Origin: Streptomyces canus
Lineage (GTDB): Bacteria; Actinomycetota; Actinomycetes; Streptomycetales; Streptomycetaceae
Direction: 5' to 3'
Assembly: GCF_001514145.1 (NCBI RefSeq)
Contig: NZ_KQ948674.1
Coordinates: forward strand, 143,790-207,789
Length of the DNA: 64,000 nucleotides
Shown: positions 34,724-43,935 of the stretch, piece by piece
Layout of the letters: every line of letters begins with the position of its first letter
How positions within the stretch are numbered: the stretch's first letter is position 1
Position numbers and translations under genes: made by a program
The notes under the pieces: generated by a model
What the model was told of the DNA's origin: nothing
Databases searched by the model: none
The model's input: the letters and a program-made list of their open reading frames with translations, nothing else

Positions 34724-35563
34724 ATGCGACTGGCGACTTTGCGGACGGGCGACGGAACCCGGGCCGCCCGGCGTGACGGGGACTCCTACGTCCTGCTCCC
34801 CCATGCGGATGTGGGGGAGCTGCTGAACTCCGGTGAGGACTGGGCCCGGGCGGGCGCCACTGCCGGAAGCGAGCGCGTCGACGCCGCTGAGGCCGTCTTC
34901 GCCCCGGTGGTGCCGCACCCCAACAAGATCATCTGCCTCGGGCTGAACTACGCCACGCACATCAAGGAGATGGGGCGGGACACCCCGCGCTATCCCACCC
35001 TGTTCGCGAAGTACGACGGCTCTCTCATCGGTGCCGGTGACACGGTCACCCTGCCCACGGTGAGCGACACCGTGGACTGGGAGGCGGAACTGGCCTTTGT
35101 CATCGGCCGGACCGCCCGCCACGTCCCGAAGGCCGAGGCCCTTGATTTCGTGGCCGGCTACACCGTCGCCAACGACGTGACCGTGCGCGAGTACCAGCGC
35201 CGCACCCGGGAGTTCCTGGCGGGCAAGACCTTCGAGGCGACCACACCCCTCGGGCCTGCACTGGTCACCGCGGACGAGTTCGGTGGCAAGGAGCCGGACC
35301 TGGAGATCCGCTGCGAGGTGGACGGCGAGGTGATGCAGATTTCCCGCACGTCGGACCTGCTGTTCGGGATCGCCGACATCGTCGCGTACATCAGCGACAT
35401 CATCACGCTGCTGCCGGGCGACGTGATCCTGTCCGGCACGCCGGGAGGTGTCGGCGACGGGCGTGACCCCAAGGTCTACCTCAAGGAGGGCCAGATCCTC
35501 AGGACCGTCATCGAGGGCCTGGGCGAGACCCGCAACGTGTGCGTCCGCGAGACACGAGGCTGA
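34724..35563 (+). CDS. FAH-family hydrolase 2
   Basis: 279 residues. Core motifs IICLGLNYATHIKEMG, DWEAELAFVIGRTARHV, YTVANDVTVREYQRRT and LPGDVILSGTPGGVGDG. Close in style to acylpyruvate/maleylpyruvate hydrolases. A different subfamily branch from hydrolase 1, so the two probably act on different ring-cleavage products. Confidence 0.85.
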   Translation: MRLATLRTGDGTRAARRDGDSYVLLPHADVGELLNSGEDWARAGATAGSERVDAAEAVFAPVVPHPNKIICLGLNYATHIKEMGRDTPRYPTLFAKYDGSLIGAGDTVTLPTVSDTVDWEAELAFVIGRTARHVPKAEALDFVAGYTVANDVTVREYQRRTREFLAGKTFEATTPLGPALVTADEFGGKEPDLEIRCEVDGEVMQISRTSDLLFGIADIVAYISDIITLLPGDVILSGTPGGVGDGRDPKVYLKEGQILRTVIEGLGETRNVCVRETRG

Positions 35564-35576
35564 GGCCCGCCCCGCC

Positions 35577-35606
35577 GTGCGGAGCTGACGACGTCGAGCT
35601 CCGCAC
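35577..35606. terminator. Hairpin after FAH hydrolase 2
   Basis: GTGCGGAGCT, 10-base loop, AGCTCCGCAC. Ten base pairs, 14 bases past the stop. Confidence 0.6.
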
Positions 35607-35690
35607 GCGCATTGGAAAATCCGGCCTCCCTCACGACATCGCGCCGCGGCCGGTGTTGCCGGCGGCGGCGCGAAGGTGGCGTCCGCTGTG

Positions 35691-35724
35691 CGAGGGCTCC
35701 CATGCCGCACCATGGGAGCCCTCG
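35691..35724. terminator. Terminator of the MarR-controlled operon
   Basis: Perfect 14-bp stem CGAGGGCTCCCATG / CATGGGAGCCCTCG with loop CCGCAC, directly touching the stop of the aldehyde dehydrogenase gene. Confidence 0.75.
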
Positions 35725-37167
35725 TCAGCAGGCGCGGGGGGTGTGGACCAGATGCTTGATCTCCTGGAACTCCGCCAGAGCCCGGGGGCCGTTGAGCCTA
35801 CCGACGCCGCTCTGCTTGAAGCCGCCCTCTTCGAACTGGTCGCGGATCACGCCCCAGCCGTTGATCCAGACCGTCCCGGCGTCGAGGCGCCGCCCGACCC
35901 GCAGCGGCCGGTCGACGTCCCGGCTCCAGACCGAGGCGGCCAGACCGTACTCAGTGGCGTTCGCTCGATGAACGGCATCCTCCTCGTCGTCGAACACCTC
36001 GAAGGTGGCGACCGGACCGAACACCTCCCGCTGAATGAGCGGGGCCGCGAGGTCGTCCACTTCCACCAGACTCGGCCGCACGTAGGCGTCGTCACCGTCC
36101 GGCTCCAGCAACCCGCCTCGTACAAGAACCCGGCCGTAGCCGGCGGATTCGGCGACCAAGGAGTCGATACGCAGGGCCTGCGCCCGGTCGATGACCGGAC
36201 CCATGGCTGCTCCCGGATCCGCGTCCGGGCCGACCGCGACCGCCTCCAGAGCCGTGATCAGCCGCCCGCGGAGCTCGTCGGCCACGGACCGCTGGACCAG
36301 GATGCGGCTGCCGGCCATGCAGAACTGCCCGGAGAAGGTGGTGACGGCAGCGGTGAGCACGGGAACGGCCGCGTCCAGGTCGGCGTCGTCGAAGACGACC
36401 ATCGGGGACTTGCCGCCCAGTTCGAGCGAGCAGCCCTTCAGATGCCGGGCGGCCTGCGCCATGATGACGCGGCCGACGGCGGTCGAGCCGGTATAGCTGA
36501 CGACGTCGGTACCGGGATCGGAGACAAGAAGGGGCGCGCCCTCGTTCCCCGACTCGGTGAAAGCGTTGACGACACCGGCCGGCAACGCGGTGGTCTCCGC
36601 GATGATCTCGTACAGCAGGCCGTTGGTCAGCGCGGTCTGAGCGGGCATCTTCATGGCCACGGTGCAGCCGGCGGCTAGGGCCGGGGCGAAGGAGCGAACT
36701 GCCAGGATGACGGGAGAGTTCCACGGGACGATGACGGCGGCGACGCCGACGGGCTGGTGGATCGTCATCGAGTAGCTGTGCGGGCTGGTCTCCGCGGCGC
36801 GGCCGGTGTCGGTGAGCGCGAGGGCTGCGTTGTAGCGCAGCTTGGGGATCGCGGCATCGATCTCCATGGCCGCGTCCGCTCGTCGTTTGCCGTTCTCGAG
36901 GGACAGAAGGTGGACGAGTTCGTCGCGGCGAGCGGCCATCCGGTCGGCGAGTTCTGACAGGGCGCTCGCCCTCAGCTGCCGGTCGTGGGCCCAGGAGGTC
37001 TCGCTGAAGGCGCGGCGGGCGGCGTCTATGGCGTGGCGGGCGCTGACGGCACCGGCATCGGCGAAGATGCCGATGGCCTGTCCAGTGGCCGGCGCACAGG
37101 AGGTGCCTGTCGCGTGCCCGTCGCGCCACCGTCCGTCGATCAGGTTGCGGGCGTGCGGCAGGCTCAT
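35725..37167 (-). CDS. Aldehyde dehydrogenase
   Basis: 480 residues, normal length. Catalytic Cys283 (GQFCMAG), Glu249 (SLELGGKSP), the oxyanion Asn150 (VPWNSPV) and the cofactor motif YTGSTAVGR are all present. Oxidises an aldehyde from the pathway (aromatic aldehyde or a semialdehyde) with NAD(P)+. Overlaps the MDR gene upstream by four bases. Last gene of the operon. Confidence 0.9.
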   Translation of the reverse strand: MSLPHARNLIDGRWRDGHATGTSCAPATGQAIGIFADAGAVSARHAIDAARRAFSETSWAHDRQLRASALSELADRMAARRDELVHLLSLENGKRRADAAMEIDAAIPKLRYNAALALTDTGRAAETSPHSYSMTIHQPVGVAAVIVPWNSPVILAVRSFAPALAAGCTVAMKMPAQTALTNGLLYEIIAETTALPAGVVNAFTESGNEGAPLLVSDPGTDVVSYTGSTAVGRVIMAQAARHLKGCSLELGGKSPMVVFDDADLDAAVPVLTAAVTTFSGQFCMAGSRILVQRSVADELRGRLITALEAVAVGPDADPGAAMGPVIDRAQALRIDSLVAESAGYGRVLVRGGLLEPDGDDAYVRPSLVEVDDLAAPLIQREVFGPVATFEVFDDEEDAVHRANATEYGLAASVWSRDVDRPLRVGRRLDAGTVWINGWGVIRDQFEEGGFKQSGVGRLNGPRALAEFQEIKHLVHTPRAC

Positions 37168-38697
37168 CGTTCTTCCCCTGTCCGGTTGTCGAAGCAGATG
37201 ACCGGTTTGATGGTGTGCCCGGAGCGGGCGTCGGTCACCGCTTGGTGCAGCCGGTCTTCGGCGTAGAAGCGGACGAACTTCTCGTAGGGCAGGCGGCCTT
37301 GGCGTGCCAGGTCGATGAGGGCGGGGATGAAGGTGGTGCGGTCGCTGCCGCCCTCGGTGACACCGCGGATGGTGCGGCCGTCGATGAGGGCGTTGATGTC
37401 GAAGGAAGCCCGGCTGCCGGCGGAGGGGGCGACGGTTCCGTCGGCGGCGATGGCTGTGGCGGCGAGCTCCAGCAGTGCGGGGACGCCGGTGGTTTCCACG
37501 ATGTACGTCAGGCCGCCGGGACCGGCCAGGTCGGCGAGACGGGACTGGAGATCTTCCTTGCTGCTGTCGATGGTGTGGGTGGCGCCGAGTTCGGTGGCAA
37601 GGGCCAGCCGCGACGGGACGACGTCCACGGCCACGATGGTGCGGGCGGGAGTGAGACGGGCCGCCATGACGGCGGACAGTCCCACTGCCCCGGCGCCGAA
37701 GACGGCCACGCTGTCACCGTAGTGGGGCTTGAGCAGGTTCAGGATCGCTCCGGCTCCGGTCTGGATCCCGCAGCCGACGGGTGCCATCAGGCTGAGTTCT
37801 TCCTCGTCTGCGACGTCGACTCGGACGACGCTCTGCGCGGAGACGACGGCGTGCCGGGCCAGCGAGGACTGTCCGAAGAACAGGCCGCCGAGCGGTGCGC
37901 CGTCCTCGGTGCGGATCGGTGTGGTGGAGTAGTCGACTGCGTGGTCGACGCCCTGGCCGTGGGTGAGGTCCCGTACGGCGTGTCGGGCGGCGTCGAGGTC
38001 GTCGGTGACGACCACCTCGGCACTGCAGGCGGTGCGCAGAGCGTCGGCTCGCTCAGCGTGTCGGGTGGTGGCGATGACGCGCAGGCCGAAGAGCTGGGCG
38101 AGTTGGATGGTGGCCAGGCCCATCGGGCCGGCGGCTCCGGTCACGAGCAGGGTGTCGCCCGCGGTGACGCGCAGCCGGTCACGCAGGACGCGGTGGCTGG
38201 TGCCGTAGGGCCACAGGGTGACCGCTGCCTGTTCCAGGTCGACGTGGTCGGGCACCGGCAGGAAGAGCCGCTCGTCGCGCACTACGTACGCGGCGTAGGC
38301 GCCCGGGCCCTGATGGCCGGGGATGGCGATGCCCGTGGAGAGGTTCCCCAGGCCCCGGTAGGTCCGGGGCATAGGGGTTCTCGGGGTGGACGACTGCCGC
38401 TACCCGGTCGCCCACGTGCAGCAGCCGGGTGTCAGGCCCCGCAGCGACGACCGTTCCTGCGGCTTCCCGCCCCAGTTGCTGGGGCAGAGGAAAAGGGGTG
38501 CGGCCCGGGAGCTTCGTGCCGGGCTGCAGTCCGCGGCGGTACTTCAGGTCCCAGCCCGAGACGGCGGCGGCGTCGACGGCCACCAGCACGTCGGTGGGGC
38601 CCAGGGCGGGCAGGGGACGCTGTTCGTGGACGAGCTGCTCAGGGCCGCCGTGTTCGTAGACCCATACGGCGGCCGTGGTCGTCGGGATCGAGGTCAC
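37164..38697 (-). pseudogene. Chimeric MDR dehydrogenase with a frameshift
   Basis: From the ATG at 38697 the first 109 codons are a quinone-reductase-type MDR N-terminus (VWVYEHGGPEQLVHEQRPLP, then GREAAGTVVAAGPDTRLLHV). Near 38372 the frame shifts and continues as HQGPGAYAAYVVRDERLF to a Rossmann fold (VTGAAGPMGLATIQLAQL). At about 37920, after VDHAVDYST, the sequence becomes the C-terminal part of a zinc aryl-alcohol dehydrogenase (GGLFFGQSSLARHAVVSAQS, then a second Rossmann motif FGAGAVGLSAVMAA). The second half lacks its own zinc-binding N-terminus. This looks like a deletion fusing two neighbouring MDR genes. Probably not functional as a dehydrogenase, unless the fusion found a new use. 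Confidence 0.7.
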
Positions 38698-40283
38698 CGG
38701 GTGTTCCTGCGCAATGCCTCGGCAACGGCAGGAATGTCGTCGGGTCCCATGACGGCAGCGATGTAACGGTCGGGCTTGACCAGGACGAACCGGTTACGGG
38801 CAGCGGCGAGAGCTTCCTCCAGGCGGCCGTCCGCGTCCGCGACAGCTTCGCGTGCTGCCGTCGCCGGTGGCAGCCGGTCGTCCAGCAGCACGTCGATCCG
38901 CTTGATTTCGAGCTTGTCGTCCGGCCATTGGGTGCCGTCGAGGCACTGCCAGGCGGCATCTGGGACGTTGATGCCCAGCAGAGCGAAGGACTGGCCGAGG
39001 ACCTGGTCGAACCACTGGGGGTGCAGGCTCGGTGGGACCAGGACCCGTGGCTGGGGGAGCTGGGTGCCCGTCAGCGCGTGGTCTCCGACAACCAGGCCGG
39101 CCTCGTGCCGGGCATGGGGACGGAACCGCATCTCGGTGAGGTAGCGGCGCCCCGGTGGTATGCGCAGGAGAGTACGGGCGGCGATGTCCCTGACCAGGGC
39201 GCGGCGTCGGTCGGTGGTCATGACGACGTCACCGAGCCGTTCCGAGTAGCGGACCATCGCGGTGGCGTGCGGGCGCCGCTCCGCCTCGTAGGTGTCGAGC
39301 AGGCTCTCTCCGGCACGGCCGTGCCACACGTCGTCGATCTTCCACGCGACGTTCGCGGCGTCCCGGACACCGGAGTTGAGCCCTTGGCCGGCGAAGGGCG
39401 GCATCATGTGCGCGGCGTCACCGAGCAGCAGGACGTGCCCGTCGCGCCACCGGTCGGCGACGACGGCGTTGAAGGCGTACGCGGTACAGCGTTCCACCTG
39501 GTCCTCGGTCAGAGGACGGTAGGGCGCGACGAGTCTGCGCAGGGTCTCGAAGTCGGGGCTCGTTCCCTTCTCGCCCTCACCGGGGTGCAGGAGGAACTCG
39601 TAACGGCAGCGGCCGCCGCGGCCGGGCACGATCACCGTGGGCCGGTCGGGGGTGCCGTGGTGCATGCCGTAGCGCTCGTCGTGGTGGTCGCCGGTGGTGT
39701 CGGCGACCAGCCAGACCTCCTGGTGGCTGGTGCCGGTCATGTCGATGCCGTGCAGCTCTCGCACGGTGGAGCGGCCACCGTCACAGGCCAGGACCCAGCT
39801 GACCGGCAGATCTTCCGTCTCCGTTTCACCGGGTTCCCGGATCGCGGCGGTGGCACCGGTGCCGTCTGGATTCTCCGTCACGGAGACCAGCTCGGTGGCG
39901 AAGCGGATGTCCGCCTGGGGACGGGACTTCAGCTCGTCCAGGAGGAGCTTTTCCAGTTCGGGCTGGGCGAACTGGTTCTTGAACGGGAAGCCGAGACGGT
40001 AGGGCTCCGGGCCGCGGGCGTGGAAGAGCGGCCGGCCCTTGCGGTCGTAGTAGCGGGTGCCGGTGCCCGGTACGACGATCTCCAGGACCTTGTCCGCCAG
40101 ACCTGCCGTCTGCAGGGTTCGCAGGGACTCGTCGTCCAGGCTGATGGCTTTGGCCTCGTCGCTGGTGGAGGCGTTGCGCTCGACGAGGATGAGTGGCACG
40201 CCGCGGGCCGCGAGGAGGTTCGCCACGGTCAGGCCGACAGGACCGCCGCCCACGACGAGCACGGGAAGCTGTGCCGCGGTCAC
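38694..40283 (-). CDS. FAD-dependent aromatic hydroxylase (MhpA/TfdB type)
   Basis: 529 residues from a GTG that overlaps the stop of the MDR gene upstream. FAD motifs: VLVVGGGPVGLTVANLLAAR, the DG motif LACDGGRSTVRE, and the GD motif LLGDAAHMMPPFAGQGLNSG. A C-terminal thioredoxin-like domain fits MhpA/PheA-like phenol hydroxylases. Adds a hydroxyl group to a phenol or a hydroxyphenyl acid. Confidence 0.85.
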   Translation of the reverse strand: MTAAQLPVLVVGGGPVGLTVANLLAARGVPLILVERNASTSDEAKAISLDDESLRTLQTAGLADKVLEIVVPGTGTRYYDRKGRPLFHARGPEPYRLGFPFKNQFAQPELEKLLLDELKSRPQADIRFATELVSVTENPDGTGATAAIREPGETETEDLPVSWVLACDGGRSTVRELHGIDMTGTSHQEVWLVADTTGDHHDERYGMHHGTPDRPTVIVPGRGGRCRYEFLLHPGEGEKGTSPDFETLRRLVAPYRPLTEDQVERCTAYAFNAVVADRWRDGHVLLLGDAAHMMPPFAGQGLNSGVRDAANVAWKIDDVWHGRAGESLLDTYEAERRPHATAMVRYSERLGDVVMTTDRRRALVRDIAARTLLRIPPGRRYLTEMRFRPHARHEAGLVVGDHALTGTQLPQPRVLVPPSLHPQWFDQVLGQSFALLGINVPDAAWQCLDGTQWPDDKLEIKRIDVLLDDRLPPATAAREAVADADGRLEEALAAARNRFVLVKPDRYIAAVMGPDDIPAVAEALRRNTR

Positions 40284-41380
40284 GGGTTGACCACCGCCAT
40301 CCAGATCGGCTCCGTCCGGTTCTGCAGCGCGGCGACGGCTTCGTTCGCCTCGGCCAGTGGGTAGCGGTGGGTGATGAGCTCCTCCGCGTCCAGTGCGCCC
40401 CGCGCGAGCAGGGTGAGAGCTTCCCGGGCGTCCGTGCGCGTGCAGGCGCGGGTGCCGACGATGCGCCAGCAGTTGACCATGACGGCCATCATGGGAAGCA
40501 TCAGCGGGCTGCGGTTGGCGCCCATGTGCACGAGGCTTCCGCCGGTCGCCAGGGCGGCGAGCGCCTGGGAGGTGGCGGGCCCTTCCGGTACGAAGTCGAG
40601 GACCGCGTCCGCGCCCTGCGGGACCAGCGCGCGCAGGGCGCGGGTGAGGCCGCCTTCCTTCGCCCAGTTCGAGGGCAGTTCCTTCAGTGCCACGATGTCG
40701 GTGTGTACGTCACCTGCGAGCGGCCGGACCGCGTTCAGCCGCTCGGTGCTGCGTCCGACGAGGATGAGACGGGAGACGCCGAAGTGCCGGGCGAGCTTGA
40801 CGGTGGCAGTGCCCATGGTGCCGGTGGCGGCGGTGACCACGAGGGTGGCGCCCAGCGGCAGGTCGGCGCATTTGAGGGCGCGTATGGCGTTGGCGAGGTC
40901 GTGGACCTTGGCGCCGACGTCGAAGGACACGGTGTCGGGCAGGGTGTCGACGAGCCAGTGCGGTACGCGGATGTACTCGGCCAGTCCGCCGTCGTGGTAG
41001 CGGTCGTACAGCGGCATGGGAAGGTCGCCGAACGCGGCGTGGCCGATCATCGCCTGCTGCGGGCACATCATGTCCCGGTCGGAGCGGCAGTATCCGCAGG
41101 TCCGGCAGTTGAGGTTGGGGTGCACCCGCACGCGGGTGCCGATGCCGATCCCCTCCACCTCGCTGCCCACGGCGGCGATGGTGCCGGCGGCCTCGTGCCC
41201 GAGTGTGGTGGGCAGGTGCTTGAAGGCGCCCTGGGCGAGCAGGGTCATCATCCCGGGGGCGAGGCCGGCGGAGGCCACTTTCACCAGGACGTCCTGGGGT
41301 CCCGGGTCAGGGAGGGCGATCTTGTGCAGGTGCAGCGCGTCGGAGCCCTTCTGGGCGCGCGCGGCGAGCATGGCGTTCAT
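40280..41380 (-). CDS. Zinc-binding MDR dehydrogenase
   Basis: 366 residues. GROES-like start with LGHEAAGTIAAVG, structural zinc cysteines in NCRTCGYCRSDRDMMC and the Rossmann motif VVTAATGTMGTATVKLAR. Alcohol or quinone dehydrogenase of the pathway; substrate unknown. Appears intact, unlike the chimeric MDR two genes downstream. Confidence 0.8.
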   Translation of the reverse strand: MNAMLAARAQKGSDALHLHKIALPDPGPQDVLVKVASAGLAPGMMTLLAQGAFKHLPTTLGHEAAGTIAAVGSEVEGIGIGTRVRVHPNLNCRTCGYCRSDRDMMCPQQAMIGHAAFGDLPMPLYDRYHDGGLAEYIRVPHWLVDTLPDTVSFDVGAKVHDLANAIRALKCADLPLGATLVVTAATGTMGTATVKLARHFGVSRLILVGRSTERLNAVRPLAGDVHTDIVALKELPSNWAKEGGLTRALRALVPQGADAVLDFVPEGPATSQALAALATGGSLVHMGANRSPLMLPMMAVMVNCWRIVGTRACTRTDAREALTLLARGALDAEELITHRYPLAEANEAVAALQNRTEPIWMAVVNP

Positions 41381-41402
41381 GATGTGCGGCTCCTACGTCG
41401 TT

Positions 41403-42386
41403 TCAGTGCTGCAGCACGGCCAGGCGTTCTGGGGTGTACGGCTCGGCGGTCCTGGTCGTCTCGGCGATCTGCGGGAGCTCGCGGTCGGCAAACAGGGCGA
41501 TGTGCTCGCTGGCCTCGGCGCACACGCTGGTGTACGCGATACCGAGCGGGATCCGGACGAAGTCGCCCGGCCCCAGCTCGGCGATGCCGCGCTGGCTGAC
41601 CAGAGTGCGGCGGCCGCTGATCTGGTACTGAATCTCGTCGGCGTCCAGGGTGCGCCGGTAGACACGCTCGCTCTCGGGCCGCAGCCGCACGGAACCCAGG
41701 CGGAAGCCGGCGGAGCGATACAGCCAGGTCATGCCGACTTCGTCGGGCCCGGTGAGGACAGTGAGGCGTTCCTTCTCGGCGTGTACCTGTTCCAGCAGTC
41801 GCCGTTCGTCGACGGGGGCGACGGTGATGTCATGGCCGGGCGTGCCCATGCACTGGGTGACTGCCTCGTTGAGGTTGCCCGGTTCCCAGCCGGGGAAGGG
41901 CGGGAACACCGCTTCGGAGCGCCGGAGTGGGGCGCGTTCCTCCCTGACGGGAGCGGGCGTGTAGAAGAGCAGGTGGCTCTCGCGCCGCCCGTAGTTGTCG
42001 TGGGCGACACCGCGGGGCAGCCGGGAGAACTCCCCGGACCGGTGCTCGACGACCCCTAGTTCGGTCATCAGGGTGCGCTCGCCGGCGATCTGATAGGAGA
42101 TCTCGTCGACGTCGCAGTTGCGGTGGTAGAAGGGCTGCCGGTTGTCCATCGTCTGCCATTCGACGCGGACCTGGGCGCTCTCGTAGACGCCGCGCGGCGG
42201 GGCGAACGGCACGGACTCGTACGCCTGGGGGAAGTGCACCACGCTCAGCGGCTCGTGATCCCTCCAGAGCTTCACCGGGAAGGGGTTGGGGTGCGGAGGG
42301 GACAGCAGAAGGTGCTCGTCCCGCTCGATCGTGCGGGAGGGTTCGTCGGAGCAGACGACCGCGACGACTTCGGTGACAGTACCCAT
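41403..42386 (-). CDS. Homogentisate-1,2-dioxygenase-like cupin
   Basis: 327 residues, start ATG 42386 (MGTVTEVVAVVCSDEPSR). Two cupin modules: FYHRNCDVDEISYQIAGERT with RLPRGVAHDNYGR, and RRTLDADEIQYQISGRRTLV with GDFVRIPLGIAYTSV. This is shorter than true homogentisate dioxygenase (about 440 residues), so a related ring-cleaving or epimerising cupin is possible. In the second module the histidines of the first are replaced, so only the first module is likely to bind iron. Confidence 0.75.
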   Translation of the reverse strand: MGTVTEVVAVVCSDEPSRTIERDEHLLLSPPHPNPFPVKLWRDHEPLSVVHFPQAYESVPFAPPRGVYESAQVRVEWQTMDNRQPFYHRNCDVDEISYQIAGERTLMTELGVVEHRSGEFSRLPRGVAHDNYGRRESHLLFYTPAPVREERAPLRRSEAVFPPFPGWEPGNLNEAVTQCMGTPGHDITVAPVDERRLLEQVHAEKERLTVLTGPDEVGMTWLYRSAGFRLGSVRLRPESERVYRRTLDADEIQYQISGRRTLVSQRGIAELGPGDFVRIPLGIAYTSVCAEASEHIALFADRELPQIAETTRTAEPYTPERLAVLQH

Positions 42387-42418
42387 GAAACGTCCTTGTT
42401 TCGTCGGGAGGAAAGTGG

Positions 42419-43162
42419 TCAGGAGGCTGCGGGCAGGTACTCGTCGAGGAAGGCGTGGGTGCGCTGCCAGGCGGTCTTGGCGCTGTCCTCGACGTACATG
42501 TGCGGGCGGGCGTCGCAGGCAAAGGCGTGCCCGGCGCCTTCGTATACGTAGCTCTCGAAGTGGACGTCCGCGGCGGTGAGGGCTTCCGAGATGGCCGCTA
42601 CCTGGTCGCTGGGGATGGTGGGGTCCTGGGCGCCGACGTGGAGCATCATGGGGGCGTCGATGTTCGCGGCCCGGTCCAGGACCGCGTGCGGTCCGGCCGC
42701 GATGCCCGGGCCGTAGAAGACGACGGTGGCGCCGAGGCCGCGGATGCCGGTGGCGGCGGTGAAGGCGGCGCGGCCGCCGAAGCAGAACCCGTGGATCGCT
42801 GTGCGGGAGGCGGGCACGTTCTCCTTCTCGGCGAGGTGCGTCAGGACGGCTTCGACGTCGGTGACGATCGCGTCCGGCCCGATGGCACCGATCAGCGGCA
42901 TGGCCTCGGCGTGCTGCTCGTAGGCGAGGGTGCCGACACCGTTGCGGTGGAACAGGTCCGGGGCCAGGGCGAGGAAGCCGCGCGCGGCGTAGCGGCGCGC
43001 GATGTCCTGGATGTGGTCGTTGACCCCGAACGCCTCCTGCAGGACGACCACAGCCCGGTTCGTGGGCTGGGCGGGCCGCGCGACGAAGACGCGCATCGGT
43101 CCGTCCCCGGTGGAGACCGTGGTCCAGTCGGTGGCTGCGGCGGAGTTGGGCTGGTCGCTCAT
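42419..43162 (-). CDS. Dienelactone hydrolase
   Basis: 247 residues. Nucleophile Cys127 in HGFCFGGR, LQEAFGVNDHIQDI carrying Glu43, Asp in HVGAQDPTIP and His in YEGAGHAFAC. This is the normal catalytic set. Hydrolyses a dienelactone or similar enol-lactone downstream of ring cleavage. Confidence 0.85.
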   Translation of the reverse strand: MSDQPNSAAATDWTTVSTGDGPMRVFVARPAQPTNRAVVVLQEAFGVNDHIQDIARRYAARGFLALAPDLFHRNGVGTLAYEQHAEAMPLIGAIGPDAIVTDVEAVLTHLAEKENVPASRTAIHGFCFGGRAAFTAATGIRGLGATVVFYGPGIAAGPHAVLDRAANIDAPMMLHVGAQDPTIPSDQVAAISEALTAADVHFESYVYEGAGHAFACDARPHMYVEDSAKTAWQRTHAFLDEYLPAAS

Positions 43163-43224
43163 GGCGCGAATCCTTTGCTGTGATCTGGTGGGAACGGTGC
43201 GACAGGGACGCACCCGCTGAAAGG

Positions 43225-43935
43225 TCAGGAAATGACGTCGAGCGTGGCGGCCGCCTGCCGGACGAGATAGCGGTAACCGGCCTCCAGCTGGCTGTCGGGC
43301 CAGCACTGGGCACGTTTGGCGCGGGCCTCTGTCGCGTCGGAGTGGATGACCGTCTGACCGGCCGCCTGGGCCCGCAGCTGGATGGCGCAGGCGCTGTCGA
43401 GCAGTACGGCGTGCATGACGGCCGCCGCGGCGGAGTGTCCGGCGGCCACGAGCCCGTGCTTGGGCATGAGGGCGGCGGGGGCCTCACCAAGAGCCGTGGC
43501 GAGCTTTTCTCCCAGCTCGGGAGTACTGACGAGCCCTCCTGTCTCCCTGAACCTCGGCACATCCTCGCCCCCGAACAGGGCGCCCTCGTGGGAAATCGGC
43601 AGGAGGGGCACATCGAGGGCGGCGAACGCGATGGCCGACACCGCGTGGGTGTGCACGCTGCAGTGCGCTTCCGGGCGAGCGCGCAGCACCTCGAGGTGGA
43701 TGTGGCACTCCTTGTGCGGAGTCCCGTCGCCGATGAGCACCTCGGCGTCGTACGAGACGAGCTGCAGCCGGTCGTCGCGGACTTCTTCCAGGCCCCAGCC
43801 CGGGGCCTTGATCCAGATGCCACGGCCGTCCGGGTCGCGCACGGCGGCGTGCCCCCAGACCATGTCGCCCTGGCCGGCCGCGGCCAGAGCATGGGAGGCT
43901 TCCACGGCGAGCCTGCGGGCCTGGGCGGGTGTCAT
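43225..43935 (-). CDS. Class II aldolase/adducin-family protein
   Basis: 236 residues. Zinc histidines in HIHLEVLRA and SVHTHAVSAIAFAALDVPL, and a third likely in LMPKHGLVAAG. Family members cleave or form C-C bonds beside a hydroxyl; the role here is perhaps to release a small aldehyde or to act on a hydroxy-keto acid. ATG overlaps the TAXI gene stop. Confidence 0.8.
   Translation of the reverse strand: MTPAQARRLAVEASHALAAAGQGDMVWGHAAVRDPDGRGIWIKAPGWGLEEVRDDRLQLVSYDAEVLIGDGTPHKECHIHLEVLRARPEAHCSVHTHAVSAIAFAALDVPLLPISHEGALFGGEDVPRFRETGGLVSTPELGEKLATALGEAPAALMPKHGLVAAGHSAAAAVMHAVLLDSACAIQLRAQAAGQTVIHSDATEARAKRAQCWPDSQLEAGYRYLVRQAAATLDVIS

Noticed and set aside
37215..40364. Very long plus-strand ORF (1049 codons)
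   Set aside because: Gly/Val/Arg-rich antisense shadow of the MDR and FAD-hydroxylase genes, a common high-GC artefact.
41403..43892. 829-codon minus-strand ORF
   Set aside because: Real cupin frame only from 42386 downwards; the upstream part is out of frame across three other genes.
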